Shown: positions 50,279 to 59,587, counted from the stretch's first letter. The stretch: DNA of 64,000 nt from Jatrophihabitans sp. GAS493 (GCF_900230215.1 NZ_LT907982.1:3210001-3274000), one strand, 5' to 3'. Notes: a model not told the origin generated them from the letters alone. Translations and numbers: made by a program.

Positions 50279-51307
50279 ATGACGACAAGTGAAGCGATCG
50301 CCCGTCCGGTTCGGGTCGGTCTGGTTGGGGCCGGTCGGATCGGCAATTCGCATGCAGAGGTGCTGGCGCGACGGGTGCCCGGTGCGCAATTGGTCGCGGT
50401 GGCCGATCCGAGGGGCGACGCGGCGCAGCGGCTGGCCGGTGAGTTCGGTGCGCGAGCGCTCTCGCCGGCGGAGCTCTTCGACGATCCCGAGGTCGAGGCG
50501 GTGGTGATCGCCGCCTCGGTCGATGCCCACGTCACGCTCACCGAAGCGGCGACTGCGGCCGGCAAGGCCGTCTTCTGCGAGAAGCCGATGGGACTGACCC
50601 TGGCTGAGATCGATCGATCGATCTCAGTCGCCCACGCCGCCGGCGTCGCCCTGCAGGTTGGCTTCAACCGTCGCTTCAGCCGCGACTTCGCCGAGGCCCA
50701 CCGACTGATCGCCGATGGCGCGATCGGTACACCGCAGTTGCTGCGTTCGCTGACCCGCGATCCGGGGTTGGCCAACCCGGCGGGGGTGCCACCGTGGACG
50801 GTGTTCCTGCAGACCCTCATCCACGACTTCGACACGCTGCTCTGGCTCAACCAGCCAGCCAGACCGGTAAGCATTTACGCGGTGGCCGACGCTCTCGTCG
50901 CGCCGGAGTACAAGGCGGCCGGACTGCTGGATACGGCGGTCGTGGTCATCACCTTCGACAACGGTGCGATCGCGACGGCTGAGGCGAACTTCTCCGCCAG
51001 CTACGGCTATGACGTGCGGGCCGAGGTCTTCGGGTCAGGCGGGATGATCACGGCCGGCGACGGACGCCGTAGCGCCACGGTGCTGTACGACCGCGCCGGC
51101 CAGCACGTCGAGACCGCCCGCAGCGACGTCGAACTCTTCATCGACGGCTACACCGCGGAGTTTGTCGAGTTCGTCGACGCGGTGCGCGAGAAGCGCTCGC
51201 CGTCGGTCACCGGTGTCGACGCCCGCCGGGCTCTGGAGGTCGCCCTGGGCTGTATTGAATCGGTGCAGACCGGGGCGCCGGTGCGATTGACGGAGCAGAC
51301 CCGATGA
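50279..51307 (+). CDS. Gfo/Idh/MocA oxidoreductase, inositol 2-dehydrogenase-like
   Basis: A 342-residue NAD-dependent sugar dehydrogenase. Rossmann motif VRVGLVGAGRIGNSHAEVLA (about 12-31), the EKPMGLTL Lys motif (about 101-108), and the catalytic HDFDTLLWL. Best comparison is myo-inositol 2-dehydrogenase, but scyllo-inositol or another sugar is possible. ATG 50279 with GGTGGAG upstream. Overlaps the isomerase by 4 nt (ATGA). No transporter or other iol gene is adjacent. Confidence 0.9.
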   Translation: MTTSEAIARPVRVGLVGAGRIGNSHAEVLARRVPGAQLVAVADPRGDAAQRLAGEFGARALSPAELFDDPEVEAVVIAASVDAHVTLTEAATAAGKAVFCEKPMGLTLAEIDRSISVAHAAGVALQVGFNRRFSRDFAEAHRLIADGAIGTPQLLRSLTRDPGLANPAGVPPWTVFLQTLIHDFDTLLWLNQPARPVSIYAVADALVAPEYKAAGLLDTAVVVITFDNGAIATAEANFSASYGYDVRAEVFGSGGMITAGDGRRSATVLYDRAGQHVETARSDVELFIDGYTAEFVEFVDAVREKRSPSVTGVDARRALEVALGCIESVQTGAPVRLTEQTR

Positions 51308-52116
51308 CCTCCTCCGACTACGGGTTCATGTTGGCCGTCTGTGCCGAGATGGTCTTCCTGGAGAAACCGATCATCGAACGGGCCGGCATCATTCACGACC
51401 TAGGCTTCGCGGTCGAGATATGGGACTGGACGTCGAAGGACCTCGACGCGCTGGCCGCGACCGGTGCTGAGTTCACCTCGATGACCGGCTACGTCGAGGG
51501 CGAGCTGATCGACCCGGATGGCGCCGACCTGCTGCTGCGTACCGCTGAGCGGTCCATCACCGCCGCCCGACGGTTGGGAAACCCGAACCTGAATCTGCAC
51601 GGGACCGGATTGGACGGTCGCGGCCTGCCCGTACGGCGGACGGAGGTGGTGACCGGTTCGATGTGGCTCGCCGCCGAACAGACCCTGCGGCGCATCAGCG
51701 ACTTGGGTGAGCGGGAGGGAGTCGTCTTCACCCTCGAGAATCTCAACACGTTGGTTGACCACCCCGGAACGCCGTTCGCACGAGCTGCTGACACCCTGGC
51801 GCTGGTGCGAGGCGTCAATTCCCCCCACCTGCGGATGAACCTCGATCTTTACCACGCGCAGATCGGGGAGGGGAACCTGATCGAGCTGATCAACGAAAGC
51901 ATCGACTGGACCGGTGAGATACAGGTCGCTGATGTCCCGGGGCGCTGTGAACCGGGGACCGGGGAGATCAATTACCCCGCAGTCGCCCGCGCTCTGCATG
52001 CGGCCGGCTACCGCGGCACGGTCGGGATGGAGGCGTGGGTCTCCGGCGCGTCGGGCGATAGCCAATCCGCGCTGGAGGCTTTCCGCGCCGCCTTCACCGC
52101 GCCGACCGCTCGCTAG
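51304..52116 (+). CDS. TIM-barrel sugar isomerase (hydroxypyruvate isomerase family)
   Basis: A 270-residue AP-endonuclease-2-type TIM barrel like hydroxypyruvate isomerase. Metal-binding Glu/His/Asp are suggested by VVFTLENLNTLVDHPG, MNLDLYHAQIGEGN, IQVADVPGRCEPGTGEI and VGMEAWVSG. It would isomerise the keto product of the upstream dehydrogenase. The two genes form the entire LacI-controlled unit. Confidence 0.87.
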   Translation: MTSSDYGFMLAVCAEMVFLEKPIIERAGIIHDLGFAVEIWDWTSKDLDALAATGAEFTSMTGYVEGELIDPDGADLLLRTAERSITAARRLGNPNLNLHGTGLDGRGLPVRRTEVVTGSMWLAAEQTLRRISDLGEREGVVFTLENLNTLVDHPGTPFARAADTLALVRGVNSPHLRMNLDLYHAQIGEGNLIELINESIDWTGEIQVADVPGRCEPGTGEINYPAVARALHAAGYRGTVGMEAWVSGASGDSQSALEAFRAAFTAPTAR

Positions 52117-52140
52117 CCCGACGCCAAGAGCGCAGAAAGC

Positions 52141-52176
52141 AAAACTCGCGGTCCCCAGTTTCCTGGGGGCCGCGAG
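52141..52176 (-). terminator. intrinsic terminator of tRNA-Leu
   Basis: A 14-bp stem (52145-52158 with 52163-52176, one T-G wobble) with a TTTC loop. On the minus strand it is followed by TTTT (52144-52141), so it ends the tRNA-Leu transcript about 24 nt after the gene. On the plus strand there is no U-tract. Confidence 0.8.
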
Positions 52177-52199
52177 CCGCTGTCTGTCTCAACCAAACG

Positions 52200-52284
52200 T
52201 GTCCGAGGGGGGACTTGAACCCCCACGCCCGATAAAGGGCACTAGCACCTCAAGCTAGCGCGTCTGCCATTCCGCCACCCGGAC
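52200..52284 (-). tRNA. tRNA-Leu (GAG)
   Basis: An 85-nt class II tRNA: acceptor GTCCGGG/CTCGGAC, anticodon stem CTAGC/GCTAG with loop TTGAGGT (anticodon GAG), a long variable arm (TGCCCTTTATCGGGCG) and T-arm GGGGGTTCAAGTCCCCC. CCA not encoded. Confidence 0.95.
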
Positions 52285-52553
52285 GAGCGATTTGTGAGTC
52301 TAGCTCATACCGAAGGTGGGTTCGCGCACTGACCAGCCAGGCGAGGCAGAAGAACGCTTTCGACTTGCCGGTTTAGAGAAGGCGTGTAAAGGGAACCTTA
52401 AACAGGTGGATGCGTGATTTACACTGTCTTCACCTCAACCTGAGAAGATCCAGGTGACGCGGCTTCGCGGAAGCGCAAGCGCTGAGCTAGCATATGTTCT
52501 ACGTAAGGTAATGGGACGACCGCCGACCACCGACAGCCAGGGGATTTTCGAGC

Positions 52554-53501
52554 ATGCAGGACGCTGAGCACCGTCGCCAGCAGTCGCGGCGAGTACCCGC
52601 GCGCGCTGTCCCGACCGGTCACGCTCACGTAACCGGCAGCGACCCGTCCGCTGTCGAAACGCTAGACACGCTTGAGGCGCGCCGTCGCCATCGCTCTGGT
52701 CGGCGACTGTCGGCCGTCGGTGCCGCCGCAGTGCTGGCCATCCTGGCCAGCCTCATGTTCCCGGTCGCGGCCGGTGCTTCGCCGAGTTCCGCCACCTCGT
52801 CCAAGACCACCGGCAAGGTCACGGCCAAGGCCGCCGACTCGTCGCAGATCTGCTTTCTCTTCTGGTGCTTCGACTGGCCGTTCGGCGGTTCGACGGCCAA
52901 GCCGACGCCGACCCCGACTCCGGCACCGGTGAAGCACCCAACTCCCGCTCCGACGCCCAAGCCGGTCAAATCTCCGAGTCCAGGCAAGGCCACCCCGACT
53001 CCGGTCGTGAAGCCGACCGTGTCGCCGAAGCCGCCGGTGGGTCCTGCGGTCGCCGCCAATCCGGTGACCACCCCGAAGCCGAAGCCGGTCCCGGCGCCGT
53101 CGCCTAAGCCGGCCCACCCCGCCGGGGCTGCTGCCGGAACCGGCGGCGCCGTCGCCAGCGGGGCTGGAGAGGCGGCAGGGGGGTCCGGCAGTGGGTCAAC
53201 CACCAGCGTTCAACCCACACTGCAGTCCATTGCTGCTAGTGATACAAATCTCACTCGGCGTACACCACCCCAGACGTCCGGTGCGAACCAGCCGGCTCAG
53301 GCAGCGGTTCCCGGCGACTCGTCGAAGAGCGGTCAACCGCCCAATGGCGATCCCGAGGCGGTCGTGCTGGCCAATGTGGGTAAGGAGCCGGCTCCGGTCG
53401 GGTACTCCGCCATTCTGGCCGCGCTGATCGTCGGCTTTGCCGTCGGTGTCGCCGTGGTGGTCTTCATCGCCGGTCGCCGCCGCGGCCAGCGCGAAGCCTG
53501 A
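52554..53501 (+). CDS. Pro/Thr-rich cell-surface protein with two membrane segments
   Basis: A 315-residue protein of unknown family. After ~45 basic residues there is a signal-like helix (about 52-75, LSAVGAAAVLAILASLMFPV). Next comes ICFLFWCFDWPFGG, a hydrophobic Cys-containing element, then ~100 residues of Pro/Thr/Lys repeats (PKPTP type), a Gly/Ser linker and a C-terminal helix (about 283-306) with a basic tail RRRGQREA. No LPxTG sortase motif. The design suggests a wall-spanning stalk. The ATG has AGGGGA 11 nt upstream. Confidence 0.75.
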   Translation: MQDAEHRRQQSRRVPARAVPTGHAHVTGSDPSAVETLDTLEARRRHRSGRRLSAVGAAAVLAILASLMFPVAAGASPSSATSSKTTGKVTAKAADSSQICFLFWCFDWPFGGSTAKPTPTPTPAPVKHPTPAPTPKPVKSPSPGKATPTPVVKPTVSPKPPVGPAVAANPVTTPKPKPVPAPSPKPAHPAGAAAGTGGAVASGAGEAAGGSGSGSTTSVQPTLQSIAASDTNLTRRTPPQTSGANQPAQAAVPGDSSKSGQPPNGDPEAVVLANVGKEPAPVGYSAILAALIVGFAVGVAVVVFIAGRRRGQREA

Positions 53502-53561
53502 CCCACCCGCCCGCCCGTGCCGGGTGTGCACGCTGTCAGCCCGAACTGGTAGTAAAGGCGT

Positions 53562-54866
53562 ATGAATAGCGCTGCGCAGACAACCGCGGAGGACGAGGTC
53601 GCCGACCTTCTCAGCGATCTGATTGCGATCAACACCTCGAACCCGACCCACCCTGAGCGTCCCGCCGCGGAGTGGGTCGCTGAGAAGCTAGCCGAAGTTG
53701 GTATCGAGTCTCAGATTCTCGAGGCGGCGCCCGGACGGGCCTCGACGATCGCCCGGATCAGCGGCGAAGACAGCAGCCGGGCACCGCTGCTCATTCACGG
53801 TCACCTCGACGTGGTGCCGGCCGAGGCCAGCGAGTGGTCAGTCGATCCCTTCGCCGGTGAGATCCGTGACGGGTATGTCTGGGGACGCGGCGCCGTCGAT
53901 ATGAAGGACATGGACGCGATGACGCTGGCCGTGGTGCGGGAATGGGCTCGCACTGGCCGCCGCCCGCCACGCGACATAGTCCTTGCCTTCGTCAGCGACG
54001 AGGAGGCCGGAGGCACTCAAGGTGCCCACTGGCTCGTCGACAACCACCCTGGTCTCTTCGCCGACTGCTCGGAGGCGATCAGTGAGGTCGGTGGGTTCAG
54101 CGTGACGATGAACAACGACCTCCGCCTCTACCTGATTCAAACTGCCGAAAAGGGCCTTGGCTGGCTGCGACTGCGGGCCCAGGGGCGGCCCGGGCACGGC
54201 TCGATGATTCACGACGACAACACGGTTACGAAGCTCGCGGCCGCGGTGTCACGTATCGGTGCCCATGAATTCCCGATCACCGTCACCGACACCCTGCGAC
54301 GCTTTCTGGAGGACGTCGCCAAGCTGACCGGCCTGCCGATCGACCCGGACGACCCGCAAGCGGCGTTGCCGCACCTCGGTGGGATGGCCCGCATGATTGG
54401 GGCAACGCTGCGGAACACCGCGAATCCGACGATGCTCTCCGCCGGGTACAAGGCGAACGTCATCCCCTCCACTGCCGAGGCGACGATCGACACACGATTC
54501 CTGCCCGGGTTCGAGGACGAGCTGATGGCCAAGATCGACGAACTCGCCGGCCCTGGAATCGAGCGCGAGTTCATCCATCGAGACATAGCGGTGGAGACCT
54601 CGTTCGACGGCGCGGTGGTCGACGCGATGGCCGCCGCGCTGCGTGCGGAGGATCCAGCCGCGCAGGCCGTGCCGTACCTGATGAGCGGCGGCACCGATGC
54701 GAAATCCTTCTCGACGCTGGGAATCCGTTGCTTCGGCTTCGCACCCCTGCGACTGCCGCCCGACTTGGATTTCAGCGCTCTGTTCCATGGAATCGACGAA
54801 CGTGTCCCGGTGGACGGACTACAGTTCGGCGTCCGCGTCCTGGACCGGTTCCTCTCCAATAGCTGA
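53562..54866 (+). CDS. M20 family metallopeptidase
   Basis: A 434-residue di-zinc peptidase/deacylase of the M20 family (ArgE/DapE/carboxypeptidase group), like Rv2141c. Zn and catalytic residues are in IHGHLDVVPA, GRGAVDMKDMDA and FVSDEEAGGTQGAHWL; the dimerisation domain starts near 190. MSGGTDAKSFSTLGI near the C terminus is also conserved. Substrate not predictable. The ligase gene follows after 5 nt. Confidence 0.9.
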   Translation: MNSAAQTTAEDEVADLLSDLIAINTSNPTHPERPAAEWVAEKLAEVGIESQILEAAPGRASTIARISGEDSSRAPLLIHGHLDVVPAEASEWSVDPFAGEIRDGYVWGRGAVDMKDMDAMTLAVVREWARTGRRPPRDIVLAFVSDEEAGGTQGAHWLVDNHPGLFADCSEAISEVGGFSVTMNNDLRLYLIQTAEKGLGWLRLRAQGRPGHGSMIHDDNTVTKLAAAVSRIGAHEFPITVTDTLRRFLEDVAKLTGLPIDPDDPQAALPHLGGMARMIGATLRNTANPTMLSAGYKANVIPSTAEATIDTRFLPGFEDELMAKIDELAGPGIEREFIHRDIAVETSFDGAVVDAMAAALRAEDPAAQAVPYLMSGGTDAKSFSTLGIRCFGFAPLRLPPDLDFSALFHGIDERVPVDGLQFGVRVLDRFLSNS

Positions 54867-54871
54867 TCGCG

Positions 54872-56389
54872 ATGCTCTTCGCGTCGGTGGCCACCGCCTC
54901 TCTCCAGCTCGCCGGTGAACCAGGGCGGCTGAAGAAGACCGCGCTGCTGGCCGAACTTCTGCGCGGGCTCGAGCCAACTGAGATCGAACCGGCGGTGGCC
55001 TGGTTGTCGGGCGAGTTGCTGCAAGGCCAGATCGGCGTCGGATGGGCGGCCCTACGGACGATCCCAGCGGCCGGCGACGAACCGGTGTTGGCGATCGGCG
55101 ACGTGCAACAGGCCCTCGACTCGATTGCGACGATCTCCGGGGCCGGGTCCAGGGCCGCGCGCGCCGCCGAGCTGACCAGACTCTTCGGTGCGGCGACTGC
55201 CCACGAGCAGAACTTTCTGCGGCGGCTTATCGGAGGTGAACTGCGTCAGGGTGCGCTGGGCGCGCTGATGCTCGACGCCGTGGCCGCCGCGGCCGAAGTT
55301 CCCATCACAGCGGTGCGACGCGCCGCAATGCTCCACGGGGATACCCCGGCCATCGCCCGCCTGGCCCTGCTCGGCGGCGTCACGGAGGTCGGGGCGGTGG
55401 GGCTGGAGGTCGGTCGAGCAGTCGCCCCGATGCTGGCCAAACCTGGCGGCTCGATCGTCGATGCGATTGCCCGTCTCGGCCTGGCCGGATGGGAACAGAA
55501 GCTCGATGGGGCGCGCATCCAGGTCCACCGCGATGGCGAGAATGTCCTTATTTTTACCAGGTCACTGGACGAGATAACCGATCGGCTTCCGGAGATCGTG
55601 GAGCTGGCGCGGCGACTCGGGGCGACCCGCTTCGTCCTCGACGGCGAGGTTCTGCTGCTGCGTCCCGATGGGCGCCCGCACCCATTTCAGGTGACGGCGG
55701 CACGCTTTGCCAGCGGCAACTCCGCGGAGGCGGAGGCAGCGGCCACACTCACCCCGTTCTTCTTCGACCTGCTGCACCTGGACGGGGTGGATCTCATCGA
55801 CGAGCCGGCCGCCACCCGGATCGAGGCCTTGGAAGGGTTGGTCCCTGCGCAGTATCGTCCCCGCCGGGTCGTCACCGCCGACGCTGAGGTGGCGAGCGCA
55901 TTCTTCGAAGACGTCGTCGCCTCCGGGCACGAGGGCGTCGTGGCTAAGTCGCTTAGCGCTAGCTACGAGGCCGGTCGTCGAGGCGACTCATGGTTGAAGA
56001 TCAAGCCGGTGCACACCCTCGACCTGGTCGTTCTCGCCGTGGAATGGGGATCGGGTCGCCGCACCGGGCTGCTCTCCAACATCCACCTCGGTGCCCGCGC
56101 CGCGGACGGTGGGTTCGTGATGCTGGGCAAGACATTCAAGGGAATGACCGACGCGATGCTGCAGTGGCAGACCGAACGGTTTCGGGAACTGGCGGCCACG
56201 CCGCTGGAGCAACGGGTGGTGGCGCTTCGGCCCGAGCAGGTGGTCGAGGTGGCCATCGACGGAGTGCAGCGTTCCACCCGCTATCCGGGTGGGGTGGCGC
56301 TGCGGTTTGCCCGCGTTCTTCGCTACCGCGACGACAAGCCGGTAAGCGAGATCGACACCGTCGAGTCCGTCCAGGCGATGCTGGGGTAG
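54872..56389 (+). CDS. ligB: ATP-dependent DNA ligase (LigB-like)
   Basis: A 505-residue ATP-dependent ligase like mycobacterial LigB (Rv3062). The N-terminal helical DNA-binding domain (about 1-185) precedes the nucleotidyltransferase domain with the adenylated Lys in EQKLDGARIQVH (Lys 210), motif III/IIIa, motif IV HEGVVAKSL and motif V SWLKIKPVHTLDLVVLAVEW. The OB domain follows with GKTFKGMTDAMLQWQTERF. Probably a repair ligase; the essential NAD+ ligase is not in the window. Confidence 0.93.
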   Translation: MLFASVATASLQLAGEPGRLKKTALLAELLRGLEPTEIEPAVAWLSGELLQGQIGVGWAALRTIPAAGDEPVLAIGDVQQALDSIATISGAGSRAARAAELTRLFGAATAHEQNFLRRLIGGELRQGALGALMLDAVAAAAEVPITAVRRAAMLHGDTPAIARLALLGGVTEVGAVGLEVGRAVAPMLAKPGGSIVDAIARLGLAGWEQKLDGARIQVHRDGENVLIFTRSLDEITDRLPEIVELARRLGATRFVLDGEVLLLRPDGRPHPFQVTAARFASGNSAEAEAAATLTPFFFDLLHLDGVDLIDEPAATRIEALEGLVPAQYRPRRVVTADAEVASAFFEDVVASGHEGVVAKSLSASYEAGRRGDSWLKIKPVHTLDLVVLAVEWGSGRRTGLLSNIHLGARAADGGFVMLGKTFKGMTDAMLQWQTERFRELAATPLEQRVVALRPEQVVEVAIDGVQRSTRYPGGVALRFARVLRYRDDKPVSEIDTVESVQAMLG

Positions 56390-56435
56390 CCGGTCGGCTG
56401 GGTCCGCGCGGGCAAGCCTCGTCGATGCCGCAGCG

Positions 56436-56687
56436 CTAGTTGATCAGTCCTGGTAGCGGGAGCAGATCCGGGGCCGGGCGGCGCTTTCGGCGCAGCCAGA
56501 CCCGGCGGCTGCCATCGCCATAACGAAGTACCCGGGCCAGTTCCCAACCGCCGTACTCGGCGTGCAGGGAGAGCTGCACGGCCGCCGAAACCCGGGTCAC
56601 GTCGGCGGGCAGACGCAGCGGCGCGTACTCCCAATCGGGGTCCGCGTCGCTTGATTGTGCCGACGAGCTTGCTCTCATCGACTCCAT
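56436..56687 (-). CDS. DUF5703 family protein
   Basis: An 83-residue protein whose core WEYAPLRLPADVTRVSAAVQ and HAEYGGWELARVLRYGDGSR with VWLRRKRR match DUF5703. Function unknown. An in-frame ATG at 56678 is an alternative start. Convergent with the ligase, 33 nt downstream of the RecD-like gene on the same strand, so it may be read through from it. Confidence 0.75.
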   Translation of the reverse strand: MESMRASSSAQSSDADPDWEYAPLRLPADVTRVSAAVQLSLHAEYGGWELARVLRYGDGSRRVWLRRKRRPAPDLLPLPGLIN

Positions 56688-56720
56688 TGAACCTGGAAGG
56701 CGCGGGGATTTCCAGCCACC

Positions 56721-58628
56721 TCACCGATCGGTGGCACCGACGCTGGCGATCAGCTCCTGCTGAAGCCGCGTTCGCCGGGGGATGGCACCAACGCGCCGGA
56801 CCGCGCTGGCCAGGGCACCCCCGACACCGTGCACCACGGAGAGGTGTCGCTGGGCTCGGGTCAACGCGGTGTAGACCAGCGGCCGGGAGAGCATGCGTCC
56901 CGCCTCCGGAGGGAGCACGACGACGACGGCCGGGAACTCCGATCCCTGGGCTCGGTGCACGGTGATCGCCCACCCGTGCACCAGGTCGGCCAGTGCTTTG
57001 CCCTTGATCTTCGCCGGACCGGAGGCGAAGTCGACGGTGACCACCCCGTCGGGGGCGACATCACTCACCACTCCGACCTCGCCATTGGCATAGCCGTTCG
57101 GCTCGGCCTCCAGATGGTTCGCCGTCGCCACCACACGGTCGCCCGGATCGAAACGGCGCCGGTCGGTTCCCGGGTTTAGCCGCTGCTTCAGCACCTCGTT
57201 CAGTCCCTGCGTCCCGGCCGGACCGCGATGCACCGGCGTCACGACCTGCACCTGCGAAGTCGGAATGCCCAGGACCCGCGGGATCGAATCCGTCACCAGC
57301 TGAACCACCCGGTGGGCGGCGTCGGCACTGCCGCGGGCGGCGACGATGACCACCTCGTGCGTCGGGTCGTCGACGGCGGCGAGCTCGCCGCCGCGCACGC
57401 TGGTCGCGAGCTTCGCGATGGTGCCTCCATCGGCCTGCCGGTACAGCGTGGTGAGCTCGGTGACGGCCACCACCCGGGCGTCTATGAGATCGCCGAGCAC
57501 CCGTCCCGGCCCGATGGACGGCAGCTGCGCAGCATCCCCGACGAAGACCAGATGCGTGCCGTCGGCACAGGCGTCGAGTAGCGCATGGGCCAGATCGACG
57601 TCGAGCATGGAGGTCTCATCGACGACGACGATGTCCTCGTCCAGACGCCACTCGCGGTTGCGGGCGAAGCCGGTGGAGAAGTTGACTTCGTCGCCCCGCT
57701 GCCGCGGTTGCGCGCCGAGCAATCGGTGCAGCGTCGAGGCCGGTGCCTCACAGAGCTCCTCCAGCCGCTTCGCCGCTCGACCGGTCGGCGCGGCCAATGC
57801 CACGGTTTTCCCGACGGATTCTGCTGACGCGACTATCGCGGCGACGGTCCGGCTCTTACCGGTGCCCGGGCCCCCGGTGAGTACGCTGACCCCATCGCTC
57901 ATCGCGAAGCCGACCGCCGCCCGTTGGGTCTGATCCAATTCGGCGACGGCTGGATGCTTCTTGTCGACCTTGATCGCCTTCGCGTTCGTCAACAGTCGCT
58001 GGATATCCGCAGCGATTGCTTGCTCGGCCGCCACATAGTTCGGCAGGCCCAGAGTCGCGTCGTCGAAGAGCACGACCACCTCAGCCTCGACGGCGGCATC
58101 GATCGCCCGCGCGGCGTCGCCGACGCTCCATTCCCGCAGGGCGTCCACGGCATGCTCCCGTTCGGTGACGGTGTGCCCGTCGCGGGCCTGGTCGCTGAGC
58201 ACATGGGCGACCAGAGCCCGAGCTCGTCGTGGGTCGTCGCGGCTCACCCCCGGGATCGCGATGCGGGCGACTCGATCGGCATCGGCGGGGGTCAGTCCGC
58301 CAACCAGCAGCAGCCGCCACGGGTCCTCGCGGATCAGCCGTGGCGCCGCCGGGCCGAGCGCGTCGACGATGCGAGCGGCCACCCGTGCATCGACCTGGGC
58401 CGGCTGCAGTAGCTCGACGACCTCATATTCGGGCGCTGCGCCCAGGAACGAGGAGAAGAGGCGTCCGGCCCGGGTCGGACCAACCTTGGGCAGGAGGGCG
58501 AGGTTGCTCGCGCTCACATCCTCGGGTCCACGGATGTCGGCGGTCTCGAGAGCGGCGGCCAGCGTCTTGCCGAGACCCGGCCACAGGCCGGCGGCACAGA
58601 ACGCGGTGAATACCGCTTCGTCGCTCAG
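56721..58628 (-). CDS. RecD2-like helicase with helix-hairpin-helix N terminus, probable CTG start
   Basis: A 598-635 residue SF1 helicase of the RecD/RecD2 type. Walker A is LTGGPGTGKSRTVAAI, Walker B VVVDETSMLDV, then VFVGDAAQLPSIGPG and the C-terminal WAITVHRAQGSEFP. The first ATG/GTG/TTG is GTG 58517, but 37 in-frame codons upstream encode helix-hairpin-helix-like sequence (LWPGLGKTLAAALETA). CTG at 58628 overlaps the aldo/keto reductase stop (CTGA) and has GAGG seven bases upstream, so I extend to 58628. If wrong, the gene is 56721-58517. Confidence 0.85.
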   Translation of the reverse strand: MSDEAVFTAFCAAGLWPGLGKTLAAALETADIRGPEDVSASNLALLPKVGPTRAGRLFSSFLGAAPEYEVVELLQPAQVDARVAARIVDALGPAAPRLIREDPWRLLLVGGLTPADADRVARIAIPGVSRDDPRRARALVAHVLSDQARDGHTVTEREHAVDALREWSVGDAARAIDAAVEAEVVVLFDDATLGLPNYVAAEQAIAADIQRLLTNAKAIKVDKKHPAVAELDQTQRAAVGFAMSDGVSVLTGGPGTGKSRTVAAIVASAESVGKTVALAAPTGRAAKRLEELCEAPASTLHRLLGAQPRQRGDEVNFSTGFARNREWRLDEDIVVVDETSMLDVDLAHALLDACADGTHLVFVGDAAQLPSIGPGRVLGDLIDARVVAVTELTTLYRQADGGTIAKLATSVRGGELAAVDDPTHEVVIVAARGSADAAHRVVQLVTDSIPRVLGIPTSQVQVVTPVHRGPAGTQGLNEVLKQRLNPGTDRRRFDPGDRVVATANHLEAEPNGYANGEVGVVSDVAPDGVVTVDFASGPAKIKGKALADLVHGWAITVHRAQGSEFPAVVVVLPPEAGRMLSRPLVYTALTRAQRHLSVVHGVGGALASAVRRVGAIPRRTRLQQELIASVGATDR

Positions 58629-59587
58629 CTGAGATCCTCGGGGTAGGCCCGGTAGGGACGTGAGACGTCGTCGAGGGCCTGTTGGATCTCCGGCGGAAGC
58701 GCCAGCGTCTCCGAGGCCAGCGCCGAGACGAGCTGGCCGAGGGTGCGGGCCCCGATGATCGGCGCGGTGATCCCGGGCTGGTCGCGAACCCAGGCCAGCG
58801 CCACCGCGATCGGCGAGGCGGCCAGGCCCTGGGCCGCGGTGGCGACGGCCTCCACGATGCCGATCTCACGGTCGGTGACGATGGGCAGGTTCCGTCCAGA
58901 GCGGGCTGAGCGAGAGTCCGCCGGGATTCCGGTGCGGTATTTCCCGGTCAGCACGCCGCCACCGAGCGGGGAGTACGGCAGAACTCCGAGACCCATCGCG
59001 GCGCAGGCGGGCAGAACCTCACGTTCCAGGCCCCGATCAAGGAGGCTGTAGCGGGACTGATTCGCGATGATCGGGGCCCGACCGACACCGGCGCGCTGCC
59101 AGGTCGCGGCGCGGGCGGTGTGCCAACCGTCGTAGTTCGAGACGCCCACGTACCGGGCCTTTCCGGAGCTCACCGCATAGTCGAGCGCGCTCAGTGTCTC
59201 CTCGAAACCGACGGTGTCGTCCGCTATGTGCACGTACCAGAGGTCAACGTGATCAACGCCGATCTGGGTCAGCGACTGATCCAGCCGCCGAAGCAGTTCG
59301 CCCCGGGAAGCGTCGATGCGCCGCTCGGTCTCGGTGCGGTAGATCCCGGCCTTGGTCGCGATCACCAGCTCCTCACGGGGCACGACATCGGCGATGAGCT
59401 GCCCGAGGATCTGCTCGGCCTGCCCCAGACCATAGGAGACCGCAGTGTCGACGAGAGTGCCACCGGCGTCGCGGAACGCAATCAGCTGGGCCGCTGCCTC
59501 GTCGGCGTCCGTCTCCTGGCCCCAGGTCATGGTGCCCAGCCCCAGGTGCGACACCGACAGTCCGGACTGACCTACCTTGCGTTCCAT
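58625..59587 (-). CDS. aldo/keto reductase
   Basis: A 320-residue NADPH-dependent TIM-barrel oxidoreductase. The catalytic tetrad is visible: DTAVSYGLG (Asp, Tyr), IATKAG (Lys), WYVHIAD (His). Conserved YSPLGGGVLTGKY and the NADP-binding GARTLGQLVSAL near the C terminus. Substrate unknown. ATG 59587 or GTG one codon upstream; the 94-nt gap to the divergent LLM gene holds both promoters. Confidence 0.91.
   Translation of the reverse strand: MERKVGQSGLSVSHLGLGTMTWGQETDADEAAAQLIAFRDAGGTLVDTAVSYGLGQAEQILGQLIADVVPREELVIATKAGIYRTETERRIDASRGELLRRLDQSLTQIGVDHVDLWYVHIADDTVGFEETLSALDYAVSSGKARYVGVSNYDGWHTARAATWQRAGVGRAPIIANQSRYSLLDRGLEREVLPACAAMGLGVLPYSPLGGGVLTGKYRTGIPADSRSARSGRNLPIVTDREIGIVEAVATAAQGLAASPIAVALAWVRDQPGITAPIIGARTLGQLVSALASETLALPPEIQQALDDVSRPYRAYPEDLS

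Noticed and set aside
52285-52553. Possible c-di-AMP (ydaO) riboswitch before the surface protein
   Set aside because: I looked for the conserved ydaO core segments and did not find them; only short inverted repeats are present.
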